DNA of 64,000 nucleotides from Gemmatimonadetes bacterium 2013_60CM_65_52 (GCA_002215645.1 NGFI01000002.1:248001-312000); one strand, 5' to 3'. Counted from the stretch's first letter, positions 34,624 to 43,723 are shown. Numbers and translations: made by a program. The notes: generated by a model from the sequence alone, not told the origin.

Positions 34624-35556
34624 ATGGGGCGTCTCCGTACCGTGACGATGGTCACCTTCCTCGCGTGGTCTGCGACGCCGGCGTCCTCGCACGCGCAAAA
34701 TGCCGCCGTCAACGGGCTGCGCGATCGCATCGGGGCCCGCGTCGCGCGTGTCGGCGGCGCGGAAGTGGCGGTCAGTTTCCGGGATCTCGCCGGCGGAGAT
34801 TCCCTCGACATCGGCGCGAACGTGGACTTCCACGCCGCGAGCACCATGAAGATTCCGGTCATGCTCGAGGTGCTTCGTGCCACCGAAGCGGGACGTCTCG
34901 CGCTCGATCAGTCGATCCTTCTGGTCAACCATTTTCACTCCATCGTGGACGGCTCGCCGTACGCCCTCGACCCGCGTGACGACAGCGATTCGACCGTCTA
35001 CACGATGGTCGGGCGCCGCGTTCCCGTGCGCGACCTGCTCGGGCGCATGATCGTGCGGTCGAGCAACCTTGCCACGAACGCGCTCATCGCGCTGGTCGGC
35101 GCCGAGCAGGCAAACGCCACGGCGCACGCCCTCGGCGCGACGCACATTCGAGTCCTCCGAGGCGTCGAGGATGGCAAAGCGTACGCCGCGGGCTTGAACA
35201 ACACCACGACGTCCGCGGACCTCGCCGTCCTCCTCGCGCGCATCGAGCGTGGTGACGCGCTCAGCAGTCCCAATGCTCGATTGATGAAGGACATCCTGCT
35301 CCGACAGGAGTTCAACGATGAGATTCCGGCCGGACTGCCTCCAGGCACGCCTGTGGCGCACAAGACCGGATCCATCACGGCGACGCTTCACGACGCCGCG
35401 ATCGTGTATCCGCCGGGACACGCGCCCTACGTACTCGTGGTACTCACCAGGAAGATTCCGGAGGAAGCCACCGCGCGCACGCTCATCGCGGATGTATCGC
35501 GGCTCGTGTGGGCGCACGTGATGGGGCCGTCCATCGCCACGGTGCGGGCACAATGA
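34624..35556 (+). CDS. Beta-lactamase-fold serine hydrolase (class A-like), exported
   Basis: A 310-residue protein with a signal peptide (cleavage near SHA-QN). The fold motifs are STMK (AASTMKIPVML, nucleophile serine), a second motif SSN in IVRSSNLATNALI where class A enzymes have SDN, and HKTGSI. The omega-loop region reads GVEDGKAYAAGLNNTTTSAD, without the canonical ExxLN. This fits PF13354-type hydrolases of unclear substrate, such as carboxypeptidase or esterase-like enzymes; beta-lactamase activity is not established. It overlaps rpiB by four bases. Confidence 0.88.
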   Translation: MGRLRTVTMVTFLAWSATPASSHAQNAAVNGLRDRIGARVARVGGAEVAVSFRDLAGGDSLDIGANVDFHAASTMKIPVMLEVLRATEAGRLALDQSILLVNHFHSIVDGSPYALDPRDDSDSTVYTMVGRRVPVRDLLGRMIVRSSNLATNALIALVGAEQANATAHALGATHIRVLRGVEDGKAYAAGLNNTTTSADLAVLLARIERGDALSSPNARLMKDILLRQEFNDEIPAGLPPGTPVAHKTGSITATLHDAAIVYPPGHAPYVLVVLTRKIPEEATARTLIADVSRLVWAHVMGPSIATVRAQ

Positions 35557-36005
35557 GAGTGGCCTTCGCGGCCGACCATGCCGGATGGCCCCTCCGGCAG
35601 CGCATCCTCTCGGAAATCGCGGGCGCGGGCCACGAGCCGGTAGACTGCGGTCCCGCGGCCATGGAGCCGGGCGACGACTATCCCGATCGGTCGGCGGCCG
35701 TTGCGTCCGCGGTCGTCGACGGGCGCGCTGATCGCGGAATCGTGTTGTGTGGGAGCGGCGTCGGCGCCGCTGTCGCCGCGAACAAGGTGCGCGGCATCCG
35801 CTCGTGCATGTGTCACGACACGTTTTCCGCACGGCAGGGCGTGGAGGATGACGACATGAACGTCCTGTGCCTGGGTGCGCGGGTCATCGGTGAGGAGTTG
35901 GCTGCCGAACTCGTCCGGGCGTTCCTCGGCGGGCGTTTTTCGGGGCTCGAGCGCCACCGCCGGCGCCTCCGCAAGGTCCAGGCGATGGAGGACGGCTTGG
36001 CCTGA
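35553..36005 (+). CDS. rpiB: Ribose-5-phosphate isomerase B
   Basis: A 150-residue LacA/RpiB-family isomerase of the pentose phosphate pathway. Hallmarks are FAADHAGWPLRQRI near residue 5, PDRSAAVASAVVDG near 47, GIVLCGSGVGAAVAANKVRGIRSCMCHD near 62-90 with the active-site cysteine, and NVLCLGARVIGEELA near 103. It starts with ATGA overlapping the serine hydrolase stop. Confidence 0.95.
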   Translation: MRVAFAADHAGWPLRQRILSEIAGAGHEPVDCGPAAMEPGDDYPDRSAAVASAVVDGRADRGIVLCGSGVGAAVAANKVRGIRSCMCHDTFSARQGVEDDDMNVLCLGARVIGEELAAELVRAFLGGRFSGLERHRRRLRKVQAMEDGLA

Positions 36006-36113
36006 GCGCATTTCCAATGGCGCACTCAACCGCGGGCACTAGCTTTGCGATACAATGGACGTCGTCGCCATTGCCCCGCCTTGTCCACACGTTTTGTGGA
36101 AAAATCAGCTCCC

Positions 36114-36500
36114 ATGGGACATACCGTTCTTCTCGTCGAAGACAACGAGGACAACCGGATCATCTACTCGACCGTGCTTCGGCATGTCGGATATCACGTG
36201 CTGGAAGCGGAGGACGGCGAGCAGGCCCTGGAGGTCGCACGTGCATCGCGGCCGAACCTGATCCTGATGGATATCTCCATTCCGAAGATCGATGGCTGGG
36301 AGGCGACGCGCGCCATCAGGCGTGATCCCCAGCTCAGGGACATTCCCATCATAGCGCTGACCGCGCATGCGCTGCCCGACGATCGCGAGCGAGCGGCCGA
36401 GATCGGGTTCTCCGCGTACCTCGCAAAACCAGTGGAACCGCGGGCGGTCGTCGCCGAGGTGCAGCGCTGGATCGGCGGTGGAGCGGGCGCTCCCGCCTGA
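36114..36500 (+). CDS. Stand-alone response regulator (receiver domain only)
   Basis: A 128-residue CheY-like receiver. The acidic pocket is VEDNEDN near residue 8, phospho-acceptor aspartate in LILMDISIPKIDGWEATR near 52, then IIALTAHALPDD with threonine and SAYLAKPVEP with lysine. There is no output domain, so it acts through protein contact or as part of a phosphorelay. A cognate kinase is not adjacent. ATG 36114 is chosen; an in-frame GTG a few codons upstream is possible. Confidence 0.92.
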   Translation: MGHTVLLVEDNEDNRIIYSTVLRHVGYHVLEAEDGEQALEVARASRPNLILMDISIPKIDGWEATRAIRRDPQLRDIPIIALTAHALPDDRERAAEIGFSAYLAKPVEPRAVVAEVQRWIGGGAGAPA

Positions 36501-37224
36501 CTCGGTGGCGGCGCCAGCGACGGAGGCGTGGAAGCGACTCATCGTTGGGGTTGGCGTCGGCTACCTCGCCGCCTGGGCCATCGGCGTGGGGTTCGGCCTT
36601 GTGCTTCAGGGCATGGGTATATGGCAGGGCGGCGCGGCGTGGGAACACTCGATGCTCGCGTGGATCCACGATCGTCCACTTCCTCCGTTCCTCGATTCGC
36701 TGATGCTCGCGGTGGTGTACGCGGGCACGAATCTCACCCTGTTGCCGCTGATTCTTGTCGTCGGCTTCGTGCTCTGGCGCCGCTACCACGCGCGGCTCGT
36801 AGCCATCCAGCTAATCGTCGTGGCGCTCGGCTCGCTCTCGCTGAATCCCACGATGAAGCACCTGTTGGCGCGTCCGCGCCCGCCGCTCTATCCCATGCGC
36901 GGCATGTGGACGTGGGAGGCATATCCGAGCGGCCACCTCATTCTGACGCCAGCGCTGTACTTCACGATCTCTCTCATGTTGTACAGGAAGTATGGCTGGC
37001 GGTGGCCGTTCGTGGTGACGGTGGCCGTGATGGCGACGACGGCCTATTCGCGGTTGTACCTTGCAGTCCACTGGCCCACGGATCTGGTGGGTGGGCTGCT
37101 GATCGGCATCACGTGGCTCGTAATGAGCTGGCGCGCGTTCCACACCTACTTTCTGGAGACGCGCGGCGGTCTATCTTTAGCGGCGGGACCGGATAGCTCA
37201 GTTGGCAGAGCAGGAGACTTTTAA
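36478..37224 (+). CDS. PAP2-family membrane phosphatase
   Basis: A 248-residue polytopic enzyme of the lipid phosphatase/undecaprenyl pyrophosphatase-like group. The three catalytic blocks are present: MKHLLARPRPP (KxxxxxxRP) near residue 130, YPSGHLIL (PSGH) near 152 and SRLYLAVHWPTDLVGG (SRxxxxxHxxxD) near 195. About six membrane helices surround them. The start is uncertain: GTG 36478, overlapping the receiver gene, or GTG 36505. The 3' end is unusual, running 38 bases into tRNA-Lys with the stop at the anticodon. Confidence 0.88.
   Translation: MERALPPDSVAAPATEAWKRLIVGVGVGYLAAWAIGVGFGLVLQGMGIWQGGAAWEHSMLAWIHDRPLPPFLDSLMLAVVYAGTNLTLLPLILVVGFVLWRRYHARLVAIQLIVVALGSLSLNPTMKHLLARPRPPLYPMRGMWTWEAYPSGHLILTPALYFTISLMLYRKYGWRWPFVVTVAVMATTAYSRLYLAVHWPTDLVGGLLIGITWLVMSWRAFHTYFLETRGGLSLAAGPDSSVGRAGDF
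37172..37177 (+). promoter_or_regulatory. -10-like box TATCTT before tRNA-Lys
   Basis: TATCTT in CTATCTTTAGCGG ends nine bases before the tRNA 5' end, which would place transcription start at or near the mature tRNA end. A -35 is not clear. The box lies inside the PAP2 coding frame. Confidence 0.45.
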
Positions 37225-37259
37225 TCTTCAGGTCGTGGGTTCGATTCCCACTCCGGTCA
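37187..37259 (+). tRNA. tRNA-Lys (anticodon TTT)
   Basis: A complete cloverleaf. The acceptor stem is GACCGGA / TCCGGTC with discriminator A, the D-arm is GCTC...GAGC, the anticodon loop CTTTTAA carries TTT, and the T-arm contains GTTCGATTCC. CCA is not encoded. It overlaps the end of the PAP2 reading frame. Confidence 0.97.
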
Positions 37260-37279
37260 TCTCCGAATGAGAAGAGAAA

Positions 37280-37310
37280 GGCCCCGCACCATCGGTGCGG
37301 GGCCATTCTT
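37280..37310. terminator. Bidirectional terminator between tRNA-Lys and the SusD-like gene
   Basis: An 11-bp perfect stem GGCCCCGCACC / GGTGCGGGGCC with an ATC loop. It is followed by ATTCTTT on the plus strand and by TTTCTCTTCT on the minus strand. It serves both the tRNA and the convergent susD transcript. Confidence 0.9.
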
Positions 37311-37326
37311 TGTGCCAGCGTTCTCT

Positions 37327-38715
37327 CTACGCCTTCGTATCGATACAGCCGTGGAAGCTCGGGTTGCTGAACTCCGCATCGGGTACCGGGAAGGTCACGT
37401 TGGTGCCGTAGTTACCGTTCTTATGGAACGGTCCGGTGGGATAGACGTTGTCCTGCGTCCGCCCGTACTGGCGCACGAGACGGCGCAGATCGCTGAGGCG
37501 CTCGCCACGACCGAACTGCCACAGCGCCTTCTCACGGAAAAATACGTCAACCGCCGCGGACAGCGTGGCCGGCGGCGTGAGCGGAGCCATTGCGGCCGGT
37601 TGATAGTTGCCGATCTTCGGGGGTGCAGCGCGCAGCGCGTTGAGGATCGTGAATGCACCGGCGATGTCTGTACCAGTCGACTGGAGCTTGACCTCCGCCT
37701 CGATGAGCCGCGCATCGGTGCCGGAAACGAGTGCGATCGGATCTTCACGCGCATAGTTCTGGAGCTCGACGTACGGCGTGAGGTTGTCGAACGACCTCGT
37801 GCCGTTCGCCACAGCCTTTACGCGCGGGTCCTTCATCGACGCGAACGGAATCGAGTTCTTCACGATGCCGGTGATGTCCACGCTGTCGCCTACCGCATAC
37901 CGCTTGGTGCTGGTGCTCATCTGCCACCACTCGTTGCTCTGCGTGGTCTGCGAGTAGGTGACGAGATACTGATACCCGGTAGCGACGCCGGCGATGGTGG
38001 TTGCGGCCGCGGAGAACTGGCCGAGGTCCACCTGCGCACGTGCCTTTGACACGAGCGTGGCGTTGCGGATATGGGTCGCTGCTGCGCTCGCATCACTGCC
38101 GAGCGATGCCAACGCCGAGTCGAACCGCGCGATCGCCGTCGTGAAGACTTGGGCGTTCGTGAGCGGATCCGTGTAGACCGGCTGTCCCGACACCGTTTCG
38201 CCAAGCGGAATGCCGTTGCAGAAGTCCTGCCCCAGGGTCATCTCCATGAAGCCCATCTCGAGATACATCTCGGCGATCTTGACGGTCTCGGTGGGCGCGT
38301 ACTGCTTCAGGGCCACGATGGCGTCGCGTGCGCGGCCGCGCGACTGCTGCACGGCGTTGTACGTGGACGCCATGACGCCGTCATTGCTCTGCGTTACGCG
38401 CTGATCGGCATCGTTGCGCTGCGAGAAGGTGTCACCGGACTTGAACTCGTCGGTCATGAGACCGGCGAAGTTCCAGATGGTCTCCTGGTTGTTGTTGCCG
38501 CCGTTGAGCGCCGACCGAAAGCGGCCGAGCGCACCGGTGTAGAGTCCCACAGCCGCTGTCGGATTCTGCACGTCGCCGGGGAGAATGACTTGCGGCTGCT
38601 GTTGCTCGAGCAACACGTCCTGCGGATTGTCGCACGCTCCGACCGCCAGCAGGGCGAGCGCCACTGCGCTCACACCAGCTGCCCGTCGAGCACGACCTGA
38701 ATATCTGGTATGCAT
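37327..38715 (-). CDS. RagB/SusD-family outer-membrane nutrient-binding lipoprotein
   Basis: A 462-residue lipoprotein (lipobox LLAVGAC near residue 28) that would cover the pore of its SusC partner and deliver ligand. The mature chain is helical and TPR-like, rich in Gln, Asn and Ala, with QNPTAAVGLYTGALGRFRSAL near 50 and the closing RGERLSDLRRLVRQYGR segment typical of SusD. It follows the SusC gene by 25 bases on the same strand, with GAGG before the ATG. No hydrolase, sensor or anti-sigma gene is next to the pair, so the imported substrate is unknown. Confidence 0.9.
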   Translation of the reverse strand: MHTRYSGRARRAAGVSAVALALLAVGACDNPQDVLLEQQQPQVILPGDVQNPTAAVGLYTGALGRFRSALNGGNNNQETIWNFAGLMTDEFKSGDTFSQRNDADQRVTQSNDGVMASTYNAVQQSRGRARDAIVALKQYAPTETVKIAEMYLEMGFMEMTLGQDFCNGIPLGETVSGQPVYTDPLTNAQVFTTAIARFDSALASLGSDASAAATHIRNATLVSKARAQVDLGQFSAAATTIAGVATGYQYLVTYSQTTQSNEWWQMSTSTKRYAVGDSVDITGIVKNSIPFASMKDPRVKAVANGTRSFDNLTPYVELQNYAREDPIALVSGTDARLIEAEVKLQSTGTDIAGAFTILNALRAAPPKIGNYQPAAMAPLTPPATLSAAVDVFFREKALWQFGRGERLSDLRRLVRQYGRTQDNVYPTGPFHKNGNYGTNVTFPVPDAEFSNPSFHGCIDTKA

Positions 38716-38740
38716 GTCTATCGTCCTCGTCGGGGTTGGC

Positions 38741-41700
38741 TCAGTAGTGGAGATTCAGGCGCACCGTGAAGTACGTCGGTGGTGCGGTCGTCGAGAAATC
38801 CGTCTGCACGTTGCCCGTGGAGTAGTTCGACTCCGGGTCGGTGCCCTTGTAGGCGGTCCAGACGTGCAGGTTGCGCCCCGTGAACGTCAACGACGCATCG
38901 CGAGCGCGCAGCGCATCGTTGATTGCCTGCGGCACGGTGAGCGTCGCGCCCACTTCGCGCAGCCGCCAGAACTGGCCGTTCTCCCAGTACCCGCGGTTCG
39001 TCGTGAATGCGCCGGGAACCGTCGGGTTCGCATAGCGCTGCGCCACGCTGCGCGCCTGATCTTCCAGCGGCGTGTCCTTGTTCGTCTCGTCGTGGCAGAG
39101 ATTCGACTGCTGGCAGTAGAAGCTCATGGTGTTGTTGAAGAGACTGAAGCCTCCCTTGTAGTCCAGCAGGACGCTCAGGTGCAGCTTGCGCTGGAACACA
39201 TCGAATCCGTTCTGCACGGTGACGATGTCGCGCGGCACGGAATAGCCCAGGAAGGTGAAGAAATTGTCCACCGTGACTTCATTGGGCTCGATGATGCCGT
39301 TGTTGTTCGCGTCGTTGTACGTGAAGTTGCGCGCGAACACGCCGCGAATCGGCAGGCCGAGCGAATCGCGGTTCGCACCGGTTCCGATGGTCGGGTTCGG
39401 CTTGCCGGTCGGATCGAGACCCAGCGACTCGATGATGTTGGAGTTGTGCGAGCCGCCCACGGTCATGTCCCACGCGAAGTTGCGGGTGTCGAGAATGGTC
39501 GTGGTGACCGTCGCCTCGATGCCGCTGTTGCGCACCGAGCCGAGGTTGCGCGTCACGGCCAATGCTGAAGCGCCAGCCGACGCTGCGATCGGCTGATTGA
39601 TGAGCGCGTCCTTCGTCACGTTGTTGTAGTAGGTGACATCGAGGTTCACGCGGCTGCCGAACATCCGCGACTCGAAGCCGAACTCACGCTCGGTGGAGCG
39701 CTCGGGCTTGAGGTCGGGATTGCCGAGCGAGTCGGCGCGGAGACCGGGAGAGTCGGTGCCGGTGACGGCCACGGTCGATCCGGCGATGTTCACCGTCTGC
39801 GACGCGTACGTCTGAAGCGCAGTCGTGGCGCCGGGCTGCACACCGGAGGCGCCGTACGCGCCGCGCAGGCGCAGAGAATTCAGGAACGCGATGCGCGGAA
39901 AGAACGATTCATCCGAGATGATGTACGAGACGCTCGCCTTCGGATACAGCACGCTCTGGAACTTGGTGCCGAATGCGCTGTTCTGATCACTGCGCGCCGC
40001 GACGGTGAGGAACAGGCGGTCACGCACCGCGATCTGCTCCTGCGCGTAGTAGCCGAGCGTCTTGTTCGCCTGCGGCAGACGGCTGTCGGCAGTCTGAATG
40101 GCCGCCTGTCCAACGTTTTGTGCGCCCGGGGGAAGCTGGTTGCCGTTCGCCGTGGCGAACTCCGACTGCTGGTTCACATAGTCGGCGCCGATGGTTGTCT
40201 GCAAATTGAGCGTCGCCCGCGGCTGCCAGGTCGACGCACCGCTGGCCTTGAGCGACAGATTGCGATCGCTCGCACGCGTGTCGCCGACGAAGCCCAGGCG
40301 CGTAGTGCCCGAAGCGGGACACTCGGCGAAGCGGCAGAGCTGGAAGCGATCGCGCTGCGCATAGTCGAAGCCACCCGTGGCGTTCACCGAGATCCAGGGG
40401 ATCGGACGATACTGCGCTGTGGCGCTGTTGATGAAGCGATCGACGTCGAGATTGTTGAAGACCTGGAAGAGCTGTCCCGGCGTGAACTGAACGAAACCGC
40501 CGAGGATCTCGCCCAGACCGCCCTTGTTCGTGTATCCAAGGCAGCTGGCCGAGTTGGTCTGACAGCCGACCGTGGGCTTGAAGCCCGGGTTGTTGAAGGC
40601 CTGATAGATGTAGCTGAACGTGTTGTTATCGACCTGCGGCAGGCGCTGGTCGGTCTTCGTGTACCCCGCGTTGACGCTCACGTCGAGCTTCGGCGTCAGG
40701 ACGGCGTTCACGTTCGCACGCATCGAATTCCGCTTGAAGCTCTCGGGGTGCAGCCACTCCTCGCGGACTTTCTGGCCGAGGCTGTCGAAGTACTGGCGAT
40801 AGAAGGCCGGCATCTCGAGCGGCCCACGCTCGTGCTCCGCGTCGCCGCTGATGAAATAACGGACCATGTCCGTGCCGCCGCTCACCTGTCCGCCGCCCTG
40901 CTGCCGAAGGCCATGCGACTTCGGCGACACCTGCTCGTCGGCAAGCAGGTTATAGGAGGTGATGCTGTCCGCCGTGCACGCGCCAGAGGCAACGGTCACG
41001 AGCACGCAGCGCGAGAGCGCGCCGGCGGCGTTGTGGCCCCACAGCGCATACTGCGTCGGATACTTGTTGCGATCCTGCACCGAACCGAGATCGCCGTGCC
41101 AGGTCCAACGCGTCGCGCCGGCCTGACCTTTCTTCGTCGTGATCACGATGACGCCGTTCGCGGCATCGGTGCCGTACAGCGTGGCAGCCGAGGGACCCTT
41201 CACGATCTCGATGTCGGAGATCTCTTCGGGGTTGAGCGTGTTGAGCAAGCTCACCGTGGTGCCGCCCGTCCCGAGTGCCAACGCCGAAGAATTCAGTCGA
41301 ACGCCGTCGATGACGTAGATCGGTTCACTCGAGAGCGACAGCGACTTGATTCCGCGGATGCGAACGGTCGGCGCGGAGCCGGTCATGTTGCCGGGGAGCA
41401 CCACGACGCCGGGCGCCTTCGCGACCATCAGGTCGGCGAGGTTGGTCACTGGTTGCGTCTCGACCTTGTTGCCAATGTCACCGAGCGTTTGCACGGAGTG
41501 CCCGAGCTCGATGCGGCGTTGCTCGCCGGTGGCCGTCGTGACGATTTCCGTCAGCTTCACGATGGCCACTGCCATGGAGAAGTCGACGACCGCGCTTCCG
41601 TTGGCTGCAACGGTCACGGGCTTCTTCTGCTCCTGGAAGCCCACGCGGATGACGCGAACCTCGAATGTGCCGGGTGCGGTGCGCAGCGTGTACCGCCCAT

Positions 41701-41899
41701 CGGCGTTCGTTGTGGCCACCGCCTGCGTTCCCACCACGAACACGCGACTCTCGGCGAGCGGCTGTCCATTGCTCGCCGCAACGACGCGGCCCGTGATCGT
41801 GCCGGACTGCGCCGCGGCGAGCGCAGGAGCGCTCAGCGCGACAGTCACGAGCGCGGCTCGCAGCCTGGCGACCACACTACTCCGTCGAAACGATGTCAT
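38741..41899 (-). CDS. SusC/RagA-family TonB-linked outer-membrane protein
   Basis: A 1052-residue TonB-dependent transporter. A signal peptide is followed by a carboxypeptidase-D-like domain (about 33-105, GTITGRVVAASNGQPLAESRV), then a plug domain (VTNLADLMVAKAPGVVV... TVRIRGIKSLSLSSEPIYVIDGV) and a 22-strand-type barrel ending in the aromatic residue of VRLNLHY. The ATG at 41899 has AAGGA upstream; the frame upstream of it is not family-like. It is paired with the SusD gene. Together they should import a large ligand such as an oligosaccharide or peptide. Confidence 0.95.
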   Translation of the reverse strand: MTSFRRSSVVARLRAALVTVALSAPALAAAQSGTITGRVVAASNGQPLAESRVFVVGTQAVATTNADGRYTLRTAPGTFEVRVIRVGFQEQKKPVTVAANGSAVVDFSMAVAIVKLTEIVTTATGEQRRIELGHSVQTLGDIGNKVETQPVTNLADLMVAKAPGVVVLPGNMTGSAPTVRIRGIKSLSLSSEPIYVIDGVRLNSSALALGTGGTTVSLLNTLNPEEISDIEIVKGPSAATLYGTDAANGVIVITTKKGQAGATRWTWHGDLGSVQDRNKYPTQYALWGHNAAGALSRCVLVTVASGACTADSITSYNLLADEQVSPKSHGLRQQGGGQVSGGTDMVRYFISGDAEHERGPLEMPAFYRQYFDSLGQKVREEWLHPESFKRNSMRANVNAVLTPKLDVSVNAGYTKTDQRLPQVDNNTFSYIYQAFNNPGFKPTVGCQTNSASCLGYTNKGGLGEILGGFVQFTPGQLFQVFNNLDVDRFINSATAQYRPIPWISVNATGGFDYAQRDRFQLCRFAECPASGTTRLGFVGDTRASDRNLSLKASGASTWQPRATLNLQTTIGADYVNQQSEFATANGNQLPPGAQNVGQAAIQTADSRLPQANKTLGYYAQEQIAVRDRLFLTVAARSDQNSAFGTKFQSVLYPKASVSYIISDESFFPRIAFLNSLRLRGAYGASGVQPGATTALQTYASQTVNIAGSTVAVTGTDSPGLRADSLGNPDLKPERSTEREFGFESRMFGSRVNLDVTYYNNVTKDALINQPIAASAGASALAVTRNLGSVRNSGIEATVTTTILDTRNFAWDMTVGGSHNSNIIESLGLDPTGKPNPTIGTGANRDSLGLPIRGVFARNFTYNDANNNGIIEPNEVTVDNFFTFLGYSVPRDIVTVQNGFDVFQRKLHLSVLLDYKGGFSLFNNTMSFYCQQSNLCHDETNKDTPLEDQARSVAQRYANPTVPGAFTTNRGYWENGQFWRLREVGATLTVPQAINDALRARDASLTFTGRNLHVWTAYKGTDPESNYSTGNVQTDFSTTAPPTYFTVRLNLHY

Positions 41900-41939
41900 A
41901 GTCCTTTTCCCGTAGGAGGAAGAGTCCAACAAAGCCCGC

Positions 41940-41957
41940 GGCGTCCAGGAGGACGCC
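41940..41957. promoter_or_regulatory. Hairpin in the susC leader
   Basis: A perfect 7-bp inverted repeat GGCGTCC / GGACGCC with an AGGA loop lies about 40-58 bases before the susC start. Its loop sequence resembles a ribosome-binding core on the opposite strand. Function unknown; a leader structure or operator are both possible. I see no convincing promoter in the rest of 41958-42143. Confidence 0.35.
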
Positions 41958-42143
41958 GATTTGAAGGCCAGAACCGTGTCCGCACCCGGAATTTGACCGA
42001 GCCCTCGCACGCAGCCGCGGGAGCGGCAGTACGCGTCCCCTTTCCGGCAGGACGGCGCCGCTAGGGCTCACCCCACAATGCCCGCAACCGTCACATGGGT
42101 CGGGAAAAAAGTCGCCGCGCGAACAAAAGGCGCGCCACAAGCG

Positions 42144-43004
42144 CTATTCCGGCCGGCCCTGCGGCGGCCTCGCGAGCCACTCCCCCCCATCCACCACCAT
42201 GATGGCGCCCGTGATCCACGACGCACCCGGTGAGCTCAGGAAGGCCACCATGTTCGCGATGTCCGCCGGCGAACCGAAGCGCCGTAGCGGAATCATCGTG
42301 CGCGCATGGCTGTCCATCGCCTTCTCGATCGCGAATACGTCCGGCACGCCGGACGACGTGGGCGGCGTGAACGCCTTGCGCACACCCTCCGTCGGAATCG
42401 GACCCGGCGCGACGGCATTCATTCGCACTCCGTACGCCGCCCACTCCAGTGCCAGCGTGCGCGTGAGCGCATCGATCCCCGCTTTCGCGGCGGTGGCATG
42501 CGCCATCAGCGGCCACCCGCGATAGTGCAGCGTCATCGAGATGTTCACGATGGAGCCACCCCCGTGCTCCCGCATCACGGGCAGCACAGCCTGCGCGCAG
42601 AAAAAGGTTCCGTAGAGGTCGATCTCGATCACGCTCCGCCACGCGTTCGGCGACAGCGACTCCGACGGCGCGTAGAAGTTTCCCGCGGCGTTGTTCACCA
42701 GATGGTCGATGCGCCCGTGCGCGGCCTTCACCTCGGCCACCATCGCCTGCACGCGATCGACGTCGCGAACGTCCACCGCAATCGCGCTCGCCCTTCTTCC
42801 TGATGCACGGATCTGGGCGGCGGCCGCCTCCACACGCTCCAGCTTGCGGCTCGCAAGCACCACGTGGGCGCCGAGGGACGCGAGCAGCTCCGCGATGCCG
42901 AGCCCGATGCCGCTGCCGCCGCCGGTGACGAGCGCTACCTGTCCCTCAAAGAGGCCCGGACGAAAAACGCCGGCGTCCTGCGCCGGCGGAAACTTTTCGG
43001 TCAT
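42144..43004 (-). CDS. SDR-family oxidoreductase, 2,4-dienoyl-CoA reductase-like
   Basis: A 286-residue short-chain dehydrogenase. The NAD(P)-binding motif VTGGGSGIGLGIAELLASLGA is near residue 22, NNAAGNFYAP (NNAG motif) near 100, and GSIVNISMTLHYRGWPLMAHATAAKAGIDAL near 145-175. Instead of the classical YxxxK, this last segment reads HATAAK with the Tyr replaced, as in the peroxisomal dienoyl-CoA reductase group. That suggests a role in unsaturated fatty-acid degradation. It overlaps rnhB by four bases. Confidence 0.85.
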   Translation of the reverse strand: MTEKFPPAQDAGVFRPGLFEGQVALVTGGGSGIGLGIAELLASLGAHVVLASRKLERVEAAAAQIRASGRRASAIAVDVRDVDRVQAMVAEVKAAHGRIDHLVNNAAGNFYAPSESLSPNAWRSVIEIDLYGTFFCAQAVLPVMREHGGGSIVNISMTLHYRGWPLMAHATAAKAGIDALTRTLALEWAAYGVRMNAVAPGPIPTEGVRKAFTPPTSSGVPDVFAIEKAMDSHARTMIPLRRFGSPADIANMVAFLSSPGASWITGAIMVVDGGEWLARPPQGRPE

Positions 43005-43723
43005 GCCAGAAGCTCCGGGTCGAGCGCGTGGTTGTGCTCGAGCGCATCCAGCAGTGCCGCCGACAGCGCAGGCTCCTTGTCAGATGGCGCAAACGACAGC
43101 TCGAGCGTGAGCTGCTGTAGCACGGGGAACGACCGACGATGATGGGAGGTCAGGCCGCGCGCGTTCACCGCGGCGTAGTGATCGCGAGTGCCATACCCGA
43201 CGTTGGTGTCCCATCTATAAAATGGGTGCCGCTTCGCGAGCGCGTGCATCAGTCGGTCGCGTGTCACCTTCGCCACGATCGACGCGCAAGCCACCGAGTG
43301 ACAGCGCGCGTCTCCGCCGACGACCGCCGTGTGCTCGATGCCGAGGGTGCGGATGCGGTTTCCGTCGATGACCACGTGATCCGGTGTCACGGACAACCGT
43401 TGAATCGCGCGGCGCATGGCGAGCACCGACGCATGGTAGATGTTCAGCCGGTCGATCTCACGCACGCTGGCAGCGCCAATCGCGAGCGCGAGACAGCGTT
43501 CACGAATGCGGACGGCGAGCTTGTCGCGCACCGCCGCGGTAAGCGCCTTCGAGTCGTCCACTCCGCGGATGGCCTGCGCATCGGCCGGCATGACGACCGC
43601 ACATGCGACGACGGGGCCCGCGAGAGGGCCCCGTCCGACTTCATCGACACCCGCGAGAAGCGGCCCGCGGGCGTCGCGCAACTCGCGCTCGATCCGGCTC
43701 CAGCGGCCACCGCCCCGCGGCAC
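43001..43723 (-). CDS. rnhB: Ribonuclease HII
   Basis: A 240-residue enzyme removing ribonucleotides from DNA. Catalytic residues are in LLAGVDEVGRGPLAGPVVACAVVM near residue 22 (DE), the aspartate in HVVIDGNRI near 120 and the segment VAKVTRDRLMHALAKRHPFYRWDTNVGYGTRDHYAAV near 150-185. The N-terminus MPRGGGRWSRIERELRDARG precedes the domain and starts with GTG. It belongs to the classic rplS-rnhB arrangement and is 19 bases from rplS. Confidence 0.95.
   Translation of the reverse strand: MPRGGGRWSRIERELRDARGPLLAGVDEVGRGPLAGPVVACAVVMPADAQAIRGVDDSKALTAAVRDKLAVRIRERCLALAIGAASVREIDRLNIYHASVLAMRRAIQRLSVTPDHVVIDGNRIRTLGIEHTAVVGGDARCHSVACASIVAKVTRDRLMHALAKRHPFYRWDTNVGYGTRDHYAAVNARGLTSHHRRSFPVLQQLTLELSFAPSDKEPALSAALLDALEHNHALDPELLA

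Noticed and set aside
34624-35556. Antibiotic-resistance beta-lactamase
   Set aside because: The fold motifs are present, but the second motif is SSN rather than SDN and the omega-loop lacks the canonical ExxLN, so resistance cannot be claimed; serine hydrolase is the safe call.
40118-42064. Long plus-strand frame (648 codons) opposite the SusC gene
   Set aside because: Composition (Arg/Val/Asp-rich, no domains) is that of an antisense shadow; the minus strand encodes a complete TonB-dependent transporter.
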